A stretch of DNA of 64,000 nucleotides from Fusarium oxysporum f. sp. lycopersici 4287 (Eukaryota; Ascomycota; Sordariomycetes; Hypocreales; Nectriaceae), in the NCBI RefSeq assembly GCF_000149955.1, contig NC_030987.1, positions 182,809-246,808 on the forward strand, written 5' to 3'. The notes below the pieces were generated by a model that worked only from the letters and a program-made list of their open reading frames with translations, was not told where the DNA came from and ran no database searches. Shown one piece after another: positions 58,733 through 64,000 of this stretch (positions within the stretch are counted from its first letter, which is position 1; every line of letters begins with the position of its first letter). The translations under genes were made by a program, and so were the position numbers.

Positions 58733-59835
58733 GATGGCGATTGAGCAAGGAGGAATAGTATGAGAGTAGAATGTTGAAGAGTTGGCTAATTGAAGTGATC
58801 AGAAATGGCGGGGTATTAGTAGGCAATCGCTCGGCAGTTCAACTGGTCCTTTGCCATTGGTTCCCACACACCGCGGTAAACGTTCCGTTGTCATTGAAGA
58901 CCCGAAAGAGACCTTCCAGGCGTATTAGGGCGCAAAGGTTAGTAGGGCGCAAGGGGCAGGCGCTAGGCAATATTGGAGAAGCGTGGGGAGGGGGTGTAAG
59001 TAGTAGTCTCTATCCTATGAGTTGTCTTGACTTTCATGATGCAATAATTGCTAAAGCTATTGCAATCTCTGAGACGGTGCTGAATGATATTAAGTAATGG
59101 TTAAAGTTGCCTCTGATACTCGTGTAAATTTATAAAACATCCCTTTGATATACGGTATTAGCATGCGCTTGTGTCTGAGTAACAGCCTTTCATGTTAAAA
59201 CTTGAGAGCGGGCTGATCTTCATAAAGACCTCTGTGATAACTTGGAGACATATTGGGCCTAACATAAAATATGAACGAATACTTGCCTTCTGAAGCCACC
59301 TTTACAGCGGAGTTGATGCTATTGACTGGGTCGCATTGATGAGATGATACTTGGCCAGAATACTAGTTGGACGCTTAGCTTATATTAGTTTATCAGAGAT
59401 AAAGAGGCTTGATGTGGGAGACCAATCCAATTCAGATTTCCTTCATACCTACTAGGCATGTCGTGAACTGCTAAGTTCTATATAGTGATATAAGCTTTCA
59501 GCCACAGATCTCAATTGCAAGTAATACATCTGGCTCACAACTTGCTGCCAGCCGCAATCTATCCTCTTTAGTCGCCTCTTGTACCCTAATCTTTGCTATC
59601 ACTTCCAAAGTGTGCCGTCTACCGTCGCAATCACAACGTATATGCCTAGATCCGTAACTGAGAGGCAAATCTTGCAACAAGCTGACAAGCATGTCATATT
59701 AGCTTCTTTCCGTTGCACACGCGGAGCAAGGAACAAAAAACCACAAGAGCCTCTGCTTAGGAAGGAGTAAGATATGAATATTACAATGCTTTTATATATT
59801 AACATATATTTATAAAATCCACTTGAAAAGCTATT
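58733..59835. other. Intergenic region with repeat copy B
   Basis: About 1.1 kb. It includes the aldolase promoter and a repeat at 59474-59538. A minus-strand open stretch (59498-59692) reads YGSRHIRCDCDGRRHTLEVI and ATKEDRLRLAASCEPD. It looks like former coding sequence but I do not recognise it. Confidence 0.4.
59474..59538. repeat. Dispersed repeat, copy B
   Basis: Partner of 31152-31217. All mismatches counted between the copies are C/T or G/A transitions, apart from one indel. It lies about 300 bases from a RIP-damaged pseudogene. Confidence 0.6.
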
Positions 59836-61233
59836 TCATAAATGTACCTTAGCTACTATAGGCGTTCCCTCTTCTAGGGTAATTCGTAACTGCCGAATTC
59901 TCTTATCAGTCACAAAAATAGATTTCGGGAAACTCTCGTCTGCACCCTCTCCTAGGATACTCCCAGCCACTGCCTGTGAAGTAAGAAATGCCTTGATCAT
60001 ACCCGTGGCATGATATCCTCCGCACACCCATTGGTGGCTACGTCCTAGAAAAGGCAAGCAACCAGCAAAGGGAATGTCATCTTAAGAGAAAGCCAAGATA
60101 CCAGACCACACATAAGATACCTTAGTCGCAGCATCTATATCAGGAGCAATAAGAGCCTTATAAAGAAAACCTCTTAGATATGACAGAGGGCTTAGATCGG
60201 TCTTACTATTATCTCCCACGGCCTTGTGACCTGTATTTGCCTGCCTGACAATTACATGCCCATCCTTGCGTTAAATAAGGTAATCATAGTCCTTAATACC
60301 ATACCGCAGCCAAAGCAAATAATCACTTCTAAGTCCCAAAGGAGACTTGCCACCAGGTATTAGAGCATATAATAAGACATTGCCTCTAATAGGTGAGATA
60401 AATAGTCTAAGCTTGGGTAACAAGCGGCTAAGCCAGGCGTTGGTTGCGTGGATAATATGCTTAGCTTAAACAGTGCCTCGTAAAGTTATAATAATGGCAT
60501 ACTTATCCTAGGACTAGTCGATAATAGACGTGACAGGTATATATATCTGCATCTTAATCTTATTCTGATTAATAAGAGGCCTAAGAACGCCAGTAATCTA
60601 CTTATAAGGCCATATAGAAGCTACTAGGATAGCAATGGCACTGATAGCACGGGATAATAGTTTAAAAACGTCCTGAAGATAGGATTAATCTATATAGATA
60701 GTATATTTATCTGCAAGATAAGATGCATAAGCACGCATATCTTCGAGGCTAGTAATAGCTTTCTTGAAATCCTTCTAGTCATAATAAGCCTTAATACCCT
60801 ATATAAGAACTAAATCACAATTAATGCTATCCTCGTAGATAGCATTAGCCATAGCTTCAAGGTAAGTATACTCAAAAGCCAAGATTTACATAGCTTCTTT
60901 AATACCAAAGGAGTACTTTCTCTCTTCCCATATAGCAAACATCATAGTCTTATAATAGCTACCATTACGGCCTGTAGCGCCGGAGCAGAGAGATCTAGCA
61001 TCTAATAATATAATATGTATACCTGGCTTTTTCTTTAACAGGGTATAAATAAGATTCATGCCAGTAAGGCCAGCACCAATGACGGCTACATCAGCGATAT
61101 TCGACGGCCATTCGGATTAATGGTCGGCTCAAGGATATTATTCAGAATTCCAGAATGGAATAGTACCGTTTAATAATGGATAGCCAGGGTCGACGACGCC
61201 CGGTTCATAGATGCCTTCCAACGCGCCAAACAT
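59836..61233 (-). pseudogene. RIP-damaged FAD-dependent oxidoreductase (DAO family)
   Basis: From an ATG at 61233 to a stop at 59836, one minus-strand frame of 466 codons stays collinear with fungal DAO-type FAD oxidoreductases. It shows GIYEPGVVDPGYPLLN, the FAD motif VAVIGAGLTGMNLIYTLL, LLDARSLCSGATGRNG and the C-terminal WVCGGYHATGMIKAF with FPKSIFVTDKR. I count about 13 in-frame stops and no frameshift. Most stops are TAA or TAG where Gln or Trp would be expected, as C-to-T or G-to-A changes produce. The middle (60060-61100) is strongly A/T-enriched. This is the pattern of repeat-induced point mutation. The intact parent copy is not in the window. Confidence 0.8.
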
Positions 61234-62260
61234 TTTGATGTTTATCCGTGATAACGAAGAAAACCAAGAATCGTGAATGGAAGTGCAACGAGCACTTTGT
61301 TTGGTGGTTAAGAGAAAAAAGAATAAAAGGGCTTAGCGATGGCAAAAACAAGACGATGGGTAACCTTCACTGAACAGTAGACCTGGTCACGTATAGTTGC
61401 TAAAGGTGGCGAAAGGTTGACTTCCTTATTATTACCAAAAGCGATTGTGAAGCTCTCACTCGGCCTGCCTGTTTGATTAGTAGTTCTCTATCCACTTCTG
61501 ATCAGGTGGGGAAAAGGCTCCAGGCTCCTCCAGACTCCTCCGCCGCGGAGAAAGTTTTGTGTCTCTTGGCGAGGTCCCCGTAGGCACTGTGCGGTTGACT
61601 CGAGCACGCGATGTCACGCTATACGAAGCTAATCCCAAAGGGTTAACTTGAATGAGAACTGCTTTCTGAGGCACTTCTACGGAGATCTGGATGTCCATGT
61701 TGTCTTGGGCCATTCTCAGGATCCGTTGAGGACAAGGACCCTCTTACTAAGTTAGAGTAAAAGGGGGATGATAAGTATTCGTTCAGTGATTGGTGTGCTT
61801 TGTGTAATTTTCTACCTATGCCACGTCAAGGTGGTCTCTTCTCCGCAACAACGATATCAGCACGTACCAGCCCTTCAATCCCAGAGCTTCATTGTGGCCA
61901 CTGTCTCCAACGCACATATTGGTCAAGCGTCAAAACAATAACTTGGTAACGTCACATGTCTTCAGAAATTCCCAACAGCTCTCGTTAATCAGACATGACT
62001 TTGGTGAAGTAAGTGATGTGCTCCCATGGGACACTTGCACTTAACGGATGACCGCTGTGTGAAAACAGAACTACTCGGCCAAGTTCTTTTCACGAAACCA
62101 TCAAAAAGTATTAACAGCCATTTGGCTAATGAAAGATGGGTTTTATTAGTGAAAGCGTGCAATCATGCGAGATAGAAATGTAAGCTGCTACGAGGTAAAC
62201 AGAACTGAAACTCTTGCTGCTTCATTGAACTATGTGAGTTTGATTAAGCATATCTACCGT
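61234..62260. other. Intergenic region upstream of the pseudogene
   Basis: About 1 kb, more G/C-balanced than the pseudogene. It contains one small open frame (61477-61713, listed separately) and the permease 3' flank. Confidence 0.4.
61477..61713 (-). CDS. Hypothetical small protein, doubtful
   Basis: A 78-codon open frame starting with ATG (MAQDNMDIQISVEVPQKAVL) and rich in Arg, Ser and Pro toward its end. No domain, signal peptide or membrane helix is visible. Codon use looks balanced, but length alone does not prove it is a gene. It could be chance or a 5' exon of something lost. Confidence 0.2.
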   Translation of the reverse strand: MAQDNMDIQISVEVPQKAVLIQVNPLGLASYSVTSRARVNRTVPTGTSPRDTKLSPRRRSLEEPGAFSPPDQKWIENY

Positions 62261-63778
62261 TTAATTAATACCAGCATCCGCCAGCTGATATGACCTTCTT
62301 CCTACAGAAAACCAGCAGATGATACCGAATACAACAAGTGCCCCAAGAACTACAGTGACATAATTCATTTCATCAGCAGCGACAGGTGTATAGTACGGAA
62401 AAGAGAAAAAGACAAGTGCTGTGAGACACCAAGCCAAGGTCAGTATGTTAGCAACATAACCTAGCTTAGGAAACCAGAACGGGCCGGGAGCAATGTTGGA
62501 TCGGCCATGGTAGAGCAGGCATGCGATGCAAGCTATGTACGAGATATACTGGAACAGAAGACCGCCTGCGACCAGGGAATTAAAGGCAAGGTCTGAAGCC
62601 AGATACAGGCATCCCAGTATGACGATAAAAACGTTAGACCAAACATGTGACCAGATAGGCGCGTGGAAGGGGGCCCCGGCTACCTGACTCAGGTATCTCG
62701 AGAAAGGAAACCCGTGGTTGCGGCTGAAAGCCCATGCCATTCTAGATTGCCATGTATGACATCCTATAATAGCCCCGAAAGCAGAAGCAGTCACTAGTGA
62801 CTGTAGAGCAATAGCAGCAGCCTTGGAATGGTGGAGCTGAAGGAAGATTTCCAGGGACGGCACAGCTGCGACGACGACGGTGTCGAGATCTGGGGCTGAG
62901 AACATGAGTGCAAAGACGATTGGTAACCCCGTGACGAATCCCACGGCGATGGTACAAAGAAGAGCCTTTGGTATGTTTTTGTTGGGATGAGGAATCTCGT
63001 CGGCCAGGTGAGTGATAGAGTCCAGACATGAGAAGGACCAGGCGCTGGGGTTGAATCCAATGAGGAATGCGACGCCAGCAGGCCATCCAGAAACATTTTT
63101 CAAATCAACGAAGAATGTGCTCGCACTCTGCTTGTGAGAGTCACCTGCCAGCAATGAAACAAATATGGCAAAGATCATTGAAGGTGTGTAGATCAGCAGG
63201 GCCTTGCTGCACCATGGCAGGCACCGTTCGAAGAAATTGAACCCGAACGCCAGGAGGTTAACAAGTTGGTATCCGATAAATGTGATCCATGGTTTGACGA
63301 TGAATGATGGATGGGCTGAGGCGACCATTCCCAAGATAATCTGCGCGACGACAAGGTCGACAGAAGCTGTCACGCAGAGTCCGCTGGCCCAACTGATCAG
63401 ACCGACCATGTAGGACAAGAAGCGACGACATGACCGAGGCCCAAGCTTGCCAACCCAGAAGTATTGTCCCCCTGCGTGAGGCAAGGCAGACGCGAGCTCG
63501 CCAAGGCTGATGGCGATGCAGCATCCCATCAAAGCCATCAAGATAAATCCCCAGAATAGAACAGGAGGCCCTCCGAAGGGCAGGGCATTAGCCAGGCCGA
63601 CTATTATGCCAACTGCGGTGTTTGTGATGGAATGGCCAAGACCCATGGCGGTCCAGATGGTGAAGGGCTTTTCCATGACCTCTTCTATGGTGCCATGCTC
63701 GTACGAGCCGTGGTTCTCGAGGTCGTTTTCCGTCTTAACATTATGCTTCGAAGACGTACATTGCGCTGCGACAGACAT
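62261..63778 (-). CDS. Amino-acid/GABA/choline-type permease (APC superfamily), intronless
   Basis: Membrane permease of 505 residues in one exon. The N-terminus is cytoplasmic and acidic. About twelve helices follow, with MGLGHSITNTAVGIIVGLAN, GELASALPHAGGQYFWVGKL, the conserved loop HLADEIPHPNKNIPKALLCT, SRMAWAFSRNHGFPFSRYLS and the final FGIICWFSVGRRSY. The set matches the fungal family of GABA, choline and polyamine permeases. It differs strongly from the permease at 27824-29769, which has five introns, so the two are not a recent duplicate pair. Its promoter occupies the end of the window. Confidence 0.88.
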   Translation of the reverse strand: MSVAAQCTSSKHNVKTENDLENHGSYEHGTIEEVMEKPFTIWTAMGLGHSITNTAVGIIVGLANALPFGGPPVLFWGFILMALMGCCIAISLGELASALPHAGGQYFWVGKLGPRSCRRFLSYMVGLISWASGLCVTASVDLVVAQIILGMVASAHPSFIVKPWITFIGYQLVNLLAFGFNFFERCLPWCSKALLIYTPSMIFAIFVSLLAGDSHKQSASTFFVDLKNVSGWPAGVAFLIGFNPSAWSFSCLDSITHLADEIPHPNKNIPKALLCTIAVGFVTGLPIVFALMFSAPDLDTVVVAAVPSLEIFLQLHHSKAAAIALQSLVTASAFGAIIGCHTWQSRMAWAFSRNHGFPFSRYLSQVAGAPFHAPIWSHVWSNVFIVILGCLYLASDLAFNSLVAGGLLFQYISYIACIACLLYHGRSNIAPGPFWFPKLGYVANILTLAWCLTALVFFSFPYYTPVAADEMNYVTVVLGALVVFGIICWFSVGRRSYQLADAGIN

Positions 63779-64000
63779 GTCTGCGTATCTGGGAAATGAA
63801 GGGATAGTATTTCGATCTTAGATGTGGGTAGCTAGTTGATGATGAGATATAAACGCCAAGGTGCGAGATAGTAGAGGAAGGCGGCGCAGTGTCAAATAGA
63901 AATTCCAGTCTCAGCGAGATCAGAAGCATGGCCACGTCACATGGGATTGTCGTGGTATCTCAGTCATCACTCCGCACCAGGGATCTTGAGAGGCAGTTTA
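63779..64000. promoter_or_regulatory. Promoter region of the intronless permease
   Basis: 222 bases upstream of the permease start up to the window edge. No specific element assigned. Confidence 0.35.

Noticed and set aside
1..64000. tRNA, rRNA and CRISPR features
   Set aside because: No cloverleaf-like tRNA, rRNA segment or regularly spaced repeat array was noticed; CRISPR is not expected in a fungus.

Overview
The window looks like a filamentous ascomycete chromosome segment, most likely Fusarium or a related hypocrealean. Coding regions are broken by many short introns (about 45-70 nt) with GT...AG ends and CTAAC-like branch points. The protein set is typical of a plant-associated fungus: pectin lyase, GH5 glucanase, secreted carboxypeptidases, Zn2Cys6 regulators and many MFS, ABC and APC transporters. 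Decayed copies carry stop codons of the kind left by repeat-induced point mutation (RIP). The genus is inferred; nothing in the window proves it. Exon boundaries were worked out by hand from splice sites and frame continuity. There are two assembly gaps (25282-25381 and 28696-28873).

Layout. 0.3-4 kb: two secreted carbohydrate-active enzymes (pectin lyase, GH5 glucanase). 4.9-11.4 kb: an amidohydrolase that has lost its first metal-binding motif, an ACC-synthase-like aminotransferase, and a divergent Zn2Cys6 regulator. 11.5-15.3 kb: two divergent secreted S10 carboxypeptidases. 15.8-20.8 kb: a full-length ABCC-type ABC transporter. 21.4-24.8 kb: a decayed 2-oxoglutarate dioxygenase fragment, a seven-helix receptor, and a SnoaL/NTF2-fold protein. 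25.6-29.8 kb: an MFS transporter and an amino-acid permease facing each other. 31.3-48 kb: a dense redox and catabolic neighbourhood. It holds a berberine-bridge-type oxidase, an SDR, a fused FAD-monooxygenase/acetoacetate-decarboxylase-fold protein, an MFS transporter, a dual C2H2 + Zn2Cys6 regulator, a cupin, a stand-alone histidinol-dehydrogenase-family enzyme and a second SDR. 48.5-58.7 kb: a fasciclin-domain surface protein, a siderophore-type MFS transporter, an Aro8-like aminotransferase, a C2H2 regulator and an HpcH/HpaI aldolase. 59.8-61.2 kb: a full-length FAD-oxidoreductase pseudogene riddled with stops. 62.3-63.8 kb: an intact amino-acid permease.

How the genes may work together. 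No polyketide or peptide synthase is present, so this is not a classical toxin cluster. The 31-48 kb block looks more like an uptake-and-degradation module: transporter, hydroxylase fused to a decarboxylase-fold domain, dehydrogenases, cupin and a local regulator. The most unusual protein is the fusion at 35291-37750. The decayed genes and repeat scraps (21.5, 30.5, 31.2, 35.0, 59.5 and 60-61 kb) suggest a dynamic accessory or subtelomere-like region with past RIP.
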